Source: Stratiolaelaps scimitus (taxonomy: Eukaryota > Arthropoda > Arachnida > Mesostigmata > Laelapidae). From it: a stretch of 64,000 bases of DNA. A program made the translations under genes and the position numbers. The stretch covers positions 4,092,001 to 4,156,000 of the forward strand of contig JABWDB010000008.1 in the NCBI GenBank assembly GCA_019614645.1. Reading direction: 5' to 3'. The notes below the pieces were generated by a model. The model was not told the origin of the DNA and made no database searches. It saw nothing but the letters and a program-made list of their open reading frames with translations. Of this stretch, positions 13,076 to 27,000 are shown piece after piece (positions within the stretch are counted from its first letter, which is position 1; the number at the start of each line of letters is the position of its first letter).

Positions 13076-14139
13076 TTCTATACTCGATAGTAGTCATGTT
13101 GCGGCTACCCTGAAAAAATGGATGCTTATACGATTTATACTGGTTTACTTATATAGCATATATATATATCTCAAGTGGAAGCTCCCAAAATGTTCAGAAG
13201 AGAAATTATCCATTTTTCTCTTACCCATGTACATATTATCTCTAATCCATATATTATATCTATGTATACTATAAGAATCTACCTATTCTCGATATGAAAT
13301 GCTTCGCGCTGACTGGTGAGACGCCAAATGTGACAACACCGCCTTAGTCTGTTCTTCTTCTTCTGCCGATAGAGAAGCCCATCTCTCTCTCTACCTTGCC
13401 AAGCTCAGCGCGCGCCACCAGCCGCCTCCATATTCTCCACAAACGATTCGAGGTCCCCGTTCGTGATTCATTCCCATAGCCGCCCTCTCGACGCCGACCC
13501 TTTCCACCACAGCGCCGGCAGCTACTCTCACTATCTGTCCTCTACAGTGCCACCGCCAGAGTTACCCTCACCCTTGACTATCAACAAAGCGCTTTAATAA
13601 CATATAGTACACGATAGAACACGGTGTGTGCGTGAGTCTGTGCTGCGCCAATATCGGGCGGAATTTGCCAAATCGCCACAAGTAAACGTTGCCCTGCATT
13701 GCGCGAATATTGTACCGTAGAAGTGGTGGTACGCGACTGAGCGTACAGTATTTAACAGGGAATTACGAGACGCCGGAGAGATTCATACAGATCTCGTTCA
13801 TAAGAATACCGCTCAATTGCCTATGTGCAACCTGGCCACTGATTGAGTTGACAAGAAAAAAAGCGGCTCTCACAAGAACCACAAAAACCGCCTGACGGAC
13901 ACCCTGCAAAAGGCGGTAAGCAGGAGAACGAGTGGAGTTGTGTTTTATCTGCCATTGTTTAATTGTGGGTGTGTGCAGTCTGGGTACTAGATGTTACCCT
14001 GTTTGTGGGTGACTGTCCTTAGAATGGGTTCAAATGACTGTCGCGTGTCGGAGGAGGGTGAATTGTAAATAAAACGCTCGCCGTAGTTGGTGAACTGAAT
14101 TCGGTTGCTTTCATGTCTGTCACATTGATTAGAAACGCT

Positions 14140-14170
14140 GTTAGTATGTATAGTACGTATACATACTAAC
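14140..14170. repeat. perfect hairpin, 13-bp arms, 5-base loop
   Basis: GTTAGTATGTATA is followed after GTACG by its exact reverse complement. It lies in otherwise unremarkable intergenic DNA. Confidence 0.9.
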
Positions 14171-15422
14171 TGAGCTGACACACTCCGTGGTCTGTTCGAG
14201 AGGAACATGTCTGTTGTCAACGCTTGTTGCGATACTGTAAATCTACTGAGCTACGCTTAGACAAGGCTAAGCACATCTTCACGGTTATGGTATCCGTTGA
14301 ATCTGCCATATTGCTTACCTTGTTCGCCATGATAGAACCTTGCCAGATAGGCTTTAGCGCTAAAGAAGCAACACTCCGTACAAGTAAGAGGAAACCCCTG
14401 CTGTGACTCGACAGCGACGTACCATTGCGCCTCCAGGCAACAGAAACAATAAGAGGTATTAGCCGGTCCGTTAAACGTCACAGGGCATTCAACAGGCGAC
14501 TGTTCTTGTTTCTCGCCTCGATAAATTCTCTACAACTGCAATGTGTTCTGCAAGCTATTATATTATATATTCCGCGGAAAATGTTAGAACAATTCGCTAT
14601 GGAACCCCTAGTGAAGCCGAAGACGCTGCGACTCGTGCACATGACCATCAGACCTAGAGACACACGAACACACATATATATATATATATACTGTTCTAGA
14701 CAATTGTTACCATTTTTCTGCCGAACAGCCGACGGCGATCAAGAGATTATCTCTTGCCGACGTATCTACTCTTGACACTGCCGCATTTACATTGCTGGAC
14801 TCATACCGGGCTGCTTCAGAGTTAGGCGAATGTTGTTACCTTCGACTCTTCCACTGTATAACAAGGGCCAAGCAAGATCGACCGATAGCAACGTTACCCT
14901 ATTTGTGTAGTTTCTTTTTTCTTTTATGAAACACAATTTGAGAATAATAATAGTATGTTATAATGGGTTTGCCTGTCATTCAACAGTTCAATCGGACATC
15001 GTATCCTCGCTTATATCCTACTTTTTACATATGAACATGGAGCATAAACTTGTGGGTACAGACGGAGGCTGTTGACAAAGGTTTTCTGTTTCGGAGGCTG
15101 GATAACAATCTCAGACCATCGCCAACGATAGAATTGAACACTAACGCGTATTTGCTTATGACAGGTGGTGTCAAGCTACCGATAAATGACATCTTAATAT
15201 GAACGATATGTCACGAATGTAGCGTTTATATTTTTTTTCTTCTTTCTATAAATAAATTAAATATTTTAAAATATAGAATGACCAATCGAAGATGCAATTT
15301 ATCATTTTTCAGCAACTATTACTAAACTCTCTTAAACGTTGGTGTTCTTATTCATAAATAATTGTATAGTCAGGAATCTAGCATGAGCCACGAGCCGAGA
15401 TGGGGCTCCCAAAAATGCGCTG

Positions 15423-15447
15423 TATATATATATATATATATATATAT
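15423..15447. repeat. (TA)n microsatellite
   Basis: Uninterrupted TA units about 20 bases from the end of a SINE family 2 copy. Confidence 0.95.
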
Positions 15448-15466
15448 TCTATCTAAAATAATATTT

Positions 15467-15620
15467 TTGGACTGACTCTGAGCCTTAAACATTTAACGTC
15501 GACGGAATTGCTGTGCCCATTGCTCCGTAAAGCGGACCCTCTATAAATGCATCTCTGCAACGGTAGATGTCTCCCCCGATTGCAAGGCCGCCGCGGATGA
15601 ATGCACCATGCCAGACTCTA
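15467..15620 (-). repeat. SINE family 2 copy, tRNA-like body and tail
   Basis: This aligns along most of its length with the copy at 35,605: a GGCTCAGAGTCAG-like tail on the reverse strand, a TTCCGTC block, a GGACTCC/GGGTCC-like block, and a 5-prime part with GGTGCATTC, read on the reverse strand. In the 35,605 copy that 5-prime part carries clear tRNA promoter-like boxes. Confidence 0.6.
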
Positions 15621-16927
15621 TGTTCTATCTGTCCGTATTGCATACTTATAACATCTGTACGACGACCTGTGCGATTAGATTTTTGTTTGTAGGCAGCCAT
15701 AATGTCAGTTGCAAATAGCAGCCCGAAGGCTACGCGCGCTCAACTATTTCTCCAATAAAATCGATTACATGCCTTTATCTGGTTGATTGTCGCAATAACA
15801 ACATAGTTATCAACATATCTACCTCTTGCTGTTGTTAATACCATATGTGTATGCTCGCGCGTATGCGCATGTTTGGCTGTACGACTAGATCACCCCATTT
15901 GAAGCATTCGTACGTTGCCAGCCGCGGACGAGCCGCGCGGTTTTGGCTCAAAATCGTGACTTACAGGAAGATTTGTTGCTGGTGGCGATCGGCCGATTAC
16001 AGCAATCTCTCGACAGCATCTATCCATTCACGATCGAAATCGTTGTTGCTACTACTAGTGCTGCTGCTGCAACTCTCGTTGTTTTTGTAGTCGGCTGATT
16101 TTTACCGCGGTAGCGGTCGTCGACAGATTGTGTTTATCGGAGATAAGGTCGATCAATCGAGAGAGAGAGGGAGAGTCCTTCCACTGTGGCGCTCCTATCA
16201 TTTTTGGCCGATGAATTTTGTGGTGAACGTGGATCATATAGAACGCGCAGAAGAGCCATTTGTTTAACAGCCACCAATCCGCATAGCGTGTCGTGTGATG
16301 AGCAAGCACACGATTGGTGAAGGAGTGAATGACAGGTTAAATGAGCCCAGTTAAAGATATGCCAAGGTGCCGGGGCTACGCCCAAGATACGCGGGCGTTA
16401 ATGATCGATCAGTCCGCGTCACTATTGGGTGCTATCTATGCACTGTGTATTCCCTGCGTACACGAGCAGACCCCTCCCTCCCCACACGTTTTACTGTTTT
16501 TTTTTTTACCGTTTTCACCATTCGACCATTATACTGTGATACCTAGGTATGTACCTCACGGTACGGTATGAATAAATGACAACATTTGTGTATGCTGTGC
16601 ATGTACGGCGTAACATGGAATCGCAACCGTTAGCTAATTGTTCGAGTCAACGTGCGTGAATGGGCCAAGCATTCAACGAGATAATAGACAACATTGAACA
16701 TCGTTACCTCCTGATATAACCTACGTTAATGAATATTACCAAATCTGTGATCATAGATTGAAAATCGGCCCCGAGACCCTGTGCCTCCCCCTGTGCTTCT
16801 CTGACTATTGTCCATTTTAAGACGTCTCTAACCATAATCAATATCCGTCATAGAACAAGACGATACTTAGACCCCGCAGCAAACAATAGTCACCTAAGAT
16901 TTGCCATAGTACACGAAACTAAACTTT

Positions 16928-16978
16928 TTCGGGCTAACTCTCGGCCAACATTTGACGTCCAGGGTACCGCAGCATAGT
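16928..16978 (-). repeat. SINE family 2 tail fragment
   Basis: The reverse strand carries the family 2 tail: GGTACC, GGACGTCAAATGTTGGC, CGAGAGTTAGCCCGAAAAAG. Very similar fragments lie at 53,594 and 53,855. Confidence 0.6.
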
Positions 16979-18152
16979 ACACTGGCTTCATATCTGCGTG
17001 ATTGAGCACTCATTGTGAAGTTTAGGCTGCAATGGCATACTGAGATTTCCCTAACCATGTACGACCAGTCTTGAACGATCCTCGAGTAACAACAATTATA
17101 ATTAGTTTTTGCGGTAGTTTCCGTCGTTTATTTGTGAATCGTTTAATTTCGTTCGAAAATCATTCTATGCTTCGCATTCACTAATTACAGTGCTCAGTTT
17201 GTTGAAAGATAATCCGACAGTTGCTGCAATATCGCATTGTAATATATTATGGCGCACATACTGACACTATGAATACGTTCCACCAGGTGGACTGTCGTGA
17301 ATAGCTATCAACAGCGTTTCCTGGAGTCCGATAGATGTTATCTGAACACAAAAAAAACGTGTGGAAATCTAATCTGAACCTATGCGGCAAGTTGTGCAAC
17401 ATACGTATGTGACATATTTGTTGTATTTTTGCTAATTACGGATATCAAATCAACTACTCTCATCCCAGTGCCGACACAGACTACGCTTTTGTGCTGACGT
17501 TTTTAGGCACAGAACCACCTTTCTAATGGAAACTCAATGCCACCGCTCCACTGAAACTGTAGCAAATCAATACAAGGCATTAATGCAAATCTCCAACAGC
17601 AGCATATATTGGGGGCGTCTGTACACAACGAGATTCGATGAATGTTGTCGGAAAACGAAATCGCATTGATGGGGTCCCGTTAGCATTTTTTCCAGTGTCA
17701 CTGAATTTCCTACTTGTAAACACGAATGTATTGTTAATACATTGCATTTTCCTATTCATAGCAAGCATACATAGCAAGAGCCAATGCAACAACCCGCTAA
17801 AATAGCCGTCACTGAACAAAGTTGGTACAACGTACCTACCAGTCAGTCGACCGCTGCGCAGTCGGTATCGAGCAATGCAGACTCAGGGAAACTGGATTTG
17901 CCCGCTAACGTACGCAGAACAAAAGCGCGGTATCGCGCCCGCTGCGAACTTGTCGAAGGTGGCACCGCAATGGGTCCGATAGCGATTTTACGACGGAAGA
18001 TAAGCGGAGGTGGTCCGTGCCGCGGCCGTGAATCCCGAGGCGGACCATTCTAACGTCAACGTGGAAGATTTGTGATAACGAAGTTTTTTGCAACACGTCT
18101 CAAAACGTCCGAATGCATCAAACGAAACGACGAATCAGGGGAGATAATTTGA

Positions 18153-18155
<3 letters not shown>

Positions 18156-18187
<32 letters not shown>
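18156..18187. repeat. (TA)n microsatellite
   Basis: Uninterrupted AT/TA units, about 900 bases upstream of the TMTC4 start codon. Confidence 0.95.
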
Positions 18188-18188
<1 letters not shown>

Positions 18189-18883
18189 CGCGGACCAATG
18201 AAGAAAGGCTTAGCTCTTAAGCCGCCCAGATTACGATCTTTATGATGGAGGAGGTGGACGAAGCTCTTCGGACACAATAAATAATGGCCAAATCTACAAA
18301 AGGCTTCGTCCCATGCTGCGTTCGACGCTCCTTAGATTCATTTGTGTGATGCGATTTTATTGGGGCGCATGCTGTGCTTTTAGTATGTATTGGAATTGCC
18401 TTGAAATATTGTCGTATTCCAAACGCATCTATTGACGCATCTCCGGAGAAATAAAATGACTTTAGTGGGACTTATGGTAGCTATGTGAATCAACTGCTGC
18501 CTCTAAGTTCGCTGCATGTTAGCTCAGCCTTATCAGCCGGCCCACATGTGAATCGAACTTGATTTGTGTATGCGATAAATCTACTTCTTTAAATGTTTGA
18601 CCTTATATATATCTATATATGTACAATAACATTTAGAAGATTTAGTTCAAATCGTACGACACACTGACAGTGCGCTTTCTTTATTTCCAACTTCATTTTC
18701 GATGTTCGCAGTCCATAGCGGAGACGATGTCGTAACGAAACTAGCGTTTCACGTTCTAGAAATGAAGCGGTATGCTTCAGGACACCATGATGTATCTTTT
18801 CACATTGAGCTCCAGCTAAAGACGAAAAAGCACATTTTCTCAACTGCTATTCGACCAACCGGAAAAGTGTTTTTGATACGATG

Positions 18884-18886
<3 letters not shown>

Positions 18887-18917
<31 letters not shown>
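18887..18917. repeat. (TA)n microsatellite
   Basis: Uninterrupted TA units, 160 bases upstream of the TMTC4 start codon. Confidence 0.95.
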
Positions 18918-18919
<2 letters not shown>

Positions 18920-19078
18920 CAATAATTTCGTTCAATTCGTTCAATTTCTTCGTTTCATTGATTCGCGTCTTTCAGAAATGGAGCCGCGTAGCTCTACTTT
19001 TTCCGACTGAGGGTCGTCGAAAGCTACATCCGAAGATCGTTACGGTGACCAGGACGAGTGCCGCTTACAGTCGCAGAG

Positions 19079-21009
19079 ATGATGCTTCTACCGTCCGGCG
19101 TCCGGCCGCCTCTATTGCTACTCCCCCTGGCGGCACTTTCCAACATCAACAGCCTTCAGGTACATAGAATTCGTGTGCCTTATTACGGCATCATCGAAGC
19201 TAATTGTGTAGGATAACTCAAGCAGTAATCGCCCATGAGACTGAGTAAGCGCTATTAGTGGTAAGTCGCAGTTTGCAAGAAACATGGATATATGATTGCT
19301 ATAATGTTATACTATTTCTTATCAGTGTGGCCTAACGCTAACGTTAGCGCCCAACGGTGGCTACGGTGTATCGTGCTTAATTAATGCTGAATTAACTACA
19401 CGGATTAATGTCATATTATATTGGATATGTACAATGTCTATGTAGGGGGATTTCGTCTTCGATGACTCGGAAGCCGTGGTTCACAATCCGGACGTTGTGG
19501 GAAGTGGATCCTCCAACGTGACCTGGACCGATTGGGCTGATCTGCTGAGAGATGACTTCTGGGGAACGCCTCTTAATAAGGAGTCGTCACATGGCTCATT
19601 TAGACCCATCATAACCTTAATATTTCGGTACGTCTTCAAGTTGCATGATGACACATGATGATGATTATAAATATACGAATAAAAATAAGTACAAGGTGAT
19701 TGTTATCGACAATCCTCATCATATAGACAATCCCGAGTTACTAGCGAAATTAACCAGGCACAGTCAAGTTAGATTTAATCGGCCATATGCTGAATAGCAT
19801 ATGTACGCTCTCAGTCGAGAATAACAGTATAAGCTCACACAGTTAAACCAGGAAATCTGCTGTTGTCAAATGTTGCATGCTGGAATCGAACCTTCTTCCT
19901 TCAGTTACATAAGAGTGTGACTCGCCATTGTCTCCTTGCTTCGACAGGTTAATGTGGCAATCTGGACTCGTGCAAGCGAATTGGTTTCGACTTCTCAATC
20001 TGCTGATCCACTGTTTGGTTACGCTGAATGTGCATTCAGTTTTGCTGACCGCGCTCCAGTTACCGTACAATCCTCTAGAGGAGCACGCCCGCAAGGTGGC
20101 GTTCCTAGCTGCCGCGTTATTCGCTGTTCATCCCGTGCATACTGAAAGTGTGAGCACCACCAGTTGCAATAAGCATTTGCTTTAGATTTAGCGGAAAATT
20201 CAAATGTTCGCTGTTCAGGGCGTAGAATACATTGGCAATATTGGTGTTTGAGACGAGACATCGATACACGTGTTGATAAGCAAGGAAAGCCCAATTTCAA
20301 ATATGATGCCTTCGGTACAATGGTGTGTTTTCGTTAATAGGATTCGTTGTGGGCCGGCAAGCGGGCTGTGTTATTACGTGAGGTACTCCCGAACAAAGTT
20401 TTCCAAGTCCATTGGAATTGTATTATTTCCATTGAATTTCAGTCATTTTGCTGCCCGTTATTAAGCACTTCATTATTCGTTCGAAGGTCGAATGAATAGT
20501 GCTGGTATAGAATGACAACGATGGGAAGGTTTCCCACTGTAAGCAGACAGTTAAGCAATCAACTACCGAAACGCTTTGGGAAGCTTTATAACTTTTAGCA
20601 CAGGACATACACTAACTGGACAACCACAATAATTGACATTAGAATACATCTATGAAATATAATAGTATGGATCTTATTATTAACATTGATGTTGTAAGAT
20701 ATTTATTCCAGCTCACATGGAACATTAGAAATGGTACTATGACCACAGTGACATTGACGTTCGTACGCGTCTATTCACCATTTCAGTTGTGCAGTGCGGT
20801 CGGTCTCGCGGACTTATTGAGCGGTGTCTTCTTCATCCGAGGGCTTGCCACGTACCTCCGTTGGATTGCCGAACCACAGAATAAGCGGCTTCCACTGCAG
20901 CTAGCCGTATATGCGGTGCTAGCGCTGTTTTCCAAGGAGACCGGCATCACACTGCTGGTGAGTTCAAACGACCTGACCAAGCTCATATGTGCAGACAAAT
21001 TTTGTTTGA

Positions 21010-21046
<37 letters not shown>

Positions 21047-24000
21047 GAAAGCCTTTCAAGAATTGAAGAGGCCGTTTTGGCCTCGACATTGGGGACGATG
21101 ACATCACTGAGATCGTAAAGACGAACGAAGATATTTTGAAAGCAACGGAAGGCGCAGACGTAGTAAATCAAACGAGATGGCCAAAACGAGACAATTTTCA
21201 ACGCACATAAAATTGGTTCCTACGGGGCCGGCAACAGCCATGAGGCATACGTAGCTGGCATTAGCACTGTAACACAAAGATTATGGACACTTAGAAGAGC
21301 AGCCCCACGCCAAATCTCGAGGCATCAACACGAAAACTGTGCTTTTTGTGTTTTTCATCGCTGCTGTTGATCTTTCCAGGGCGTTTGTGGCGCGTACGAG
21401 CTGCTTGTTGTCTGTGATATTGTTCCTCATCATGCGCTAACCAAATATAAAGGATTTGTCAATTCATTTAAGGTGAGCTACCCACTGTCCCTGTGGGTGG
21501 GTGTTCCTATACAGAGCGTTAGAGTATATATATATATACTCGTACGTGGCTAATGAATACATTGGATTTTTTCTCTTGGATATATATACGTTGAATGTCA
21601 ACCAGTGTCATTGTCAAAACTGCTAAGCGATAATAGTTGATGCTATTATAGATTAATAAAAGAATCCTTCCCCCCCTCAGTCCTGCAAGATTACACTAAT
21701 GTTCAGACAAACTCATCGTTTATATTATATATCTATAAGCGATCATGCGTTTGCTTTTACAGAAATCATCTCTGATACGTTTTGGATTTTGCGCTGCGTC
21801 AGGCTCCTCGCTCGTGCTGATCAGGTGTCTCATTGTTAATTTCAAGGCTCCCACCTTTCTACCGGTACGTCTACAACTCGACGAACGACTTACACCATGA
21901 GCCATTTTCATGAATCGTTTCAAGAGTTAGAACTGCGTTGCAGTTTTGTAGTCCTTTTCGTGTGTTATGTTACTCTAAGCGATCGAGTTCCTTATGAGCG
22001 TCATTTGGTCATAACGAATACACATCACTTGTTGCCTTTCTAAGCATGAACAATAACTGGCTGTCGAAAGCCAGAGGCCGCGGGTTCGAGCCCCGTTCCG
22101 TGACATATAAGAGAGCTAAAGCATTGTGAAATTGCAGCTCCTTTAATAAACCAATAGCGCTTTACCTTTTTACCCCTTTGCAGATGGACAATCCTGCCTC
22201 GTTTCTGGATTCGCCTATACAGCGTTGGGTTAACTATCAGTACATCTACACGTTAAATCTGCTGCTATTGTTCTACCCGCAGTGGCTATGCTTTGATTGG
22301 TCGATGGGCTGTGTACCACTGATTCGGTCCGTCTTTGATCCACGCCTAATATCGCTAATCGGTTTGTGGGCGATAGTAGCAACTCTGATTCGAGCAGCGT
22401 CCACGGATGACCCACCAAGACGGTATGTAGTAATAAGAACATAATAGCCTAATAGGTATTAGAATAAGTTATGTATACGGATCGCTTAAGTGCGATATGC
22501 CCCGTTTCACATTTGCATTTAAGCTTCTTATGAAGCCGAAATGCCGAAAGCAGTTGTACAGTCGACTGAGTTATTGATGAGTTCGCTAATCATGAGCCCG
22601 GAAAATTTGCTATGTAGTATTACCATGTACCACGCTCTGCACACACTGTTCTATGTACGCGATAACAGCTTTACGTCCGGTTCTAAGCTAGTTCCCTCGC
22701 TATCCACTCGTGTGATGAGTAGACAAATGAATCCAGCTGACTGCGACAGGCGAAGACGTCTCCCAATTAAATGAATTCGATATATGAACAACAAATGGAT
22801 CTCCCTCACTCTCGTTCCCCTGTATCTTGCAGGTGGTACTGCATTGCTATGAGTCTCATGGTGATACCGTTTCTTCCGAGTTCAAATCTATTCTGCCGAG
22901 TTGGTTTTGTCATTGCCGAGAGGAACCTCTACCTGTCGTCAATCGGGTTCTGCCTGTTAATATCGATCGCAATGCTGCAGTGCCATCAACGTCTAGGTCA
23001 ACATCGAAAGGTATTTTACGTGTTTTCTTTGCTCGGGTTAGATGGTATCTTCGGTTGTATCCGATGGAACAACAATAACTAGCTACACCTCTTATCAGCT
23101 AAAATTTCTCGTCATATATATATATATATATATACCGGGGCGGTTTGAACGGCCAAGTCTCTGGCTGCAAAAACAAAGTAAGAGGCCGCAGGTTCAAGTC
23201 CAGCCATGACACGTATCTACTCAACATGAGTGATTAAATAGAAAAGGTTTTACAAGATATAAATATATATATGCCAAGATCGCAGTGACATTTCTTTGCA
23301 ATTTTCCACCGATATATATATATATATATATACATATATACATCATCGTTGCTGTTTGCGTTGTATTGAAATTTCGTTTGATTTTCATTCCTCGCAGTTC
23401 CAGCGCTTTTGCCTCACCCTGCTCATCCTTCTGTTAGCGGGCCGCTCACTTCGGCGGTCGCGCGATTGGAGAGACGAACACTCCCTATTCCATGCCGGCC
23501 TCGACGTCTGCCCTCTCAATGCCAAGGTACGCACAATACCGAAATGCGAAAGTGGGCTACAGCCGGTATTCGCATGAACGGGCCGATTGCACGATGCGCC
23601 TTTAAAGGAAATCTTATCGTGGGAAAGACCACACACTTCGCTATAGTCGGTCTGAGAAATGTTCGACCCTATCTCTTCTCGAGTTCACAAACGTCTCTGT
23701 GCCTCAGTAGGCCGATCACACCTGGTAACAGCATAAAACCAGTGGGTAATGAGACCTTTAAATAGTAGAATATAACAATCTGGACATTTGACCATCTAGA
23801 AATTGCGTTAGATATTCTAGTGGCGGACTTTACAGTTTGTATTAGTCGAATGGAAGCGTCCAATTTTAGACTCATAATGGCGCCGAGATATTAAAATGGT
23901 TTCATAGCATAGCGTTTCGATGGCACCATTCAGATATGTTATCGAATGACGCTTTCAAGTTCGATCCTATCAGCGTCATGGTCATAGAACAGCTAACGTG

Positions 24001-27000
24001 ATCTTAAGAGTGACAGGCTCTAGCTGAAGGTTTCATTAATATACTAAGGTACATTACACCTTATACATTTAGGTGCACTACAATATCGCCAAGGTGGCCC
24101 AAGATCGCGATGCGGCCATCGCCAGTTACAGGCGAGCTCTCGAGCTGAATCCACGGTACGAGCAGGCGATGAACAATCTCGCCAACATTTTCAAGGACTC
24201 CAGTCAGCTAGACGAGGCCAAGGTAAGCGTTTAATGTATCTAATCCGGGAACAAGATGATGCCGTTAACTTGGCTGAATGCTCAGCTTTCGTGAGTCAGA
24301 CCATTCGTTCTGTGTACTATCGATGTTTGTTCGCGATGACATTAGTCAGCCCGGGGCAGCGTTGGTCCGTGCTTAGCCGCTACAGGAAAAAGCTGGACAA
24401 CTCCTCCGCACTTGTGGTTGACCGGTGCTTGCTGAGCGTGAATAGATGTCTAATACAAACATCTCCAATAAAAGGTTTAACATATATGTATACATATATA
24501 TATATATATATATATCTCGCCCTCCATCTTCATACTGGAGTTGAGCATTGTGTCGGGAGGTAAATATATTGCTTCGTGCTCCGCCTTTCACCACGTAAAT
24601 AGTGTGTCATCTTCACCACTAGTGCGGTCGCTAGGGGTACTATAAAAACGCCAAAGTCGAAGGGATGTTCTAGGAACGGTCATTTGCGGTGTGGCCTCAC
24701 TTGTCAGCGCGGTGGCTTGGGCGGCTAAGCCTCTGACTATCGGAAGCCAGAGGCCGCAGGTTCGAGCACCGCTGCGTGACATATAAGAGAGCTTAAGCAT
24801 TGTAAAATTGCAGCTCCTTTAATAAACCAATAAAACCTCTACCTTTATCCAGTCGCAGGCCACGGTCAAAACATATTCGACCGTCAAGAATCACGAGTAG
24901 AATGAATTGTGCCCAAACTTCCTGTGCGCATAAGCAAACGATCCAACTATCATATTGCGGTCTCACGGTGGCACTACAGGTTCGGTATGCGACATCAAAG
25001 CATTGCCGTTTATCATGATCAGACACACCGATATACTGCCAGAAACAAATGTTGTTCAATATCGCTATAGTATTTTAATTCTTCCAATTAATGTTGTCGG
25101 CACTTATTCTACCAGCATGTTAATAATTGGTAGTGCCCATGCTCAATCGAATTTAGATTTTCGGTTGTGGACCCTCCTATGATTTCGTCTTCACTCGCCT
25201 CACTACCGAGAAGGTTCAGCCGCCATTTGTAAGATAGAGCCACTTTTGTTTCCTCGGCGAATCTGCGGGTGTTCAACCACTAGCTATATCTCCCTTCCCC
25301 ATGCCATCAGCCTATAGCTCAACCACACTCGATTCCTTTGAAGGTCGAAATCCATAATCCATAGTGCTCGTCGACAGGTCCTCTGATAGATCAGCAGGAA
25401 ATAATTGGCGAAATAATCCGCCACCATATTCATCGACCGTCCATTTCGAGCGGTTACCTCAAAGTTTATGGACGTAAGCTATCTGGTGATAGTGTCTCAC
25501 TCGTTTGGCGGCTAGGGATACTATAACGCATGCTTTCACGATATGGTGTGTTTAATCACCGCTCAGCGTGCTACCGTTCCATCAGTTGGCTGCGAGAGCA
25601 GCAAGCTCTCTTGCTCTCGCCCTTCCCGCGGCCGAATGCGGCGCGTTCTGCCTGCTCGTTTGGCCGAGCTCGATACAGTCTCCACTGTAGCCGGCAGGAG
25701 GCTGTCCGTTCTTCGCGTCGTTTGGATGGTACACCCAGTTGCATCGGCATGCTCATGTTAACTCGTTGCGCTTTGGCTGATAACAAATCGAAAGACGACA
25801 CCTAGCTGGTCACTTGACGTGTACGTTGCTTGTAGCATGTGCCACCGGAAATAGTATCACCTTGCTCGGTAGCAGAGAGTCACTACTCCAGATCTCAAAT
25901 GATCAACACAACACATCGGTGCTGAGGTACGGATTCGTTCGGAGCTGGAAAACATTTGACGTGACATTCACGTCAATCTTTAGCGAGTCATTCCGGCTGT
26001 TCCGCTCATCGTCATCTGCCGTCGTTGCCCGCGATGCCGCCAGCATCAACGAGTCTTGTAGTCGATACGGACTGCGGGGTCGATGACGCCCTAGCGTTAA
26101 TGGCTGTACTCTCTGCGCGAGTCGAACTGGCGGCAGTGACCTGTGTAGCAGGCAATACGTCACTGCGCAACGTTATCTCGAACGTATCGAAGGTTTTACG
26201 TGTCTGTAAACGTGACGAAGTGCCGTTCTATGCCGGCTGTTTGACACCACTCTCCCGAGAGAACATATTTGCCGGCGAGTTCCACGGGAAGGATGGCCTT
26301 GGGAACTGTCCCGGAGAGTTTCCCGAGGGACCGCAAGTGCAAACGGGTGTGCATGCCGCCCAGGCGCTGGTCGAATTGGCTAAACGGCGACGAGGCGAAC
26401 TCACCCTTGTGATGCTGGGACCGTGCACCAATCTCGCCGTCGCTCATCATATTGACCCAAATGTAACAGCCTATTTCAACGAGATCGTTGTAATGGGAGG
26501 AAATATACAGGGTCGGGGTAATGTCACACCCGGAGCCGAATTCAATTTTGCATCCGACCCCGAAGCTGCCCACATCCTCATCGAGCACTCGCAGTGTCCG
26601 GTGGTCCTCGTGCCGTGGGAAACCATAACGACAAACTGGATCTCATGGCAATTCTACACGGAGCTGATTGGAGGCTCAACTACGAAGTCGCGCTTCCTTA
26701 AAGCTATCTGTCAATTTACCGAACAGTACTACGAGTGCAAGGATACGGTTGGCCATCATGGCTACGAATTGGGTGACTTTTTAGCGGTGCTAGCCGCCAT
26801 TCGGCCGGAGTGCGTTACGAAGAGTTCCCGACGAAGGCTGGCGGTTGAACTCAAGGGAGAGCATACTTCGGGTCAGGTTGTGCAGGCCTGGACGAAAACA
26901 ATGCTCCCGAAGGTCACGAAAGAGACGAAAGTAGTGTTAGAATTTGACATGAACATCCTCAGGGAGACCCTGAGGTCAATGGTGCGGTGATGCGAATAAT

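Larger units (their letters stand above)
8040..19078. other. no confident gene; repeats
   Basis: No supported exon chain. The stretch contains a 13-base C run (9,075-9,087), several TA tracts, a 13-bp-arm hairpin at 14,140, repeat fragments at 13,031, 15,467 and 16,928, and GC-rich patches near 10,480-10,780, 12,480-12,600, 13,380-13,560 and 17,780-18,050. The last patch is about 1 kb upstream of the TMTC4 start codon and could hold its promoter or a 5-prime UTR exon, but I see no motif that shows it. Confidence 0.5.

Noticed and set aside
20652..21101. 149-codon plus-strand ORF
   Set aside because: Only the part from 20,787 to 20,957 is TMTC4 exon 4; the rest is intron read-through into a CT repeat.
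22082..22095. Candidate tRNA genes from B-box-like motifs (also 19,895, 23,190, 24,758, 62,045)
   Set aside because: None has a pairing acceptor stem and anticodon arm; they fit tRNA-derived SINEs.
26196..26588. 130-codon minus-strand ORF
   Set aside because: Antisense shadow of the nucleoside hydrolase.
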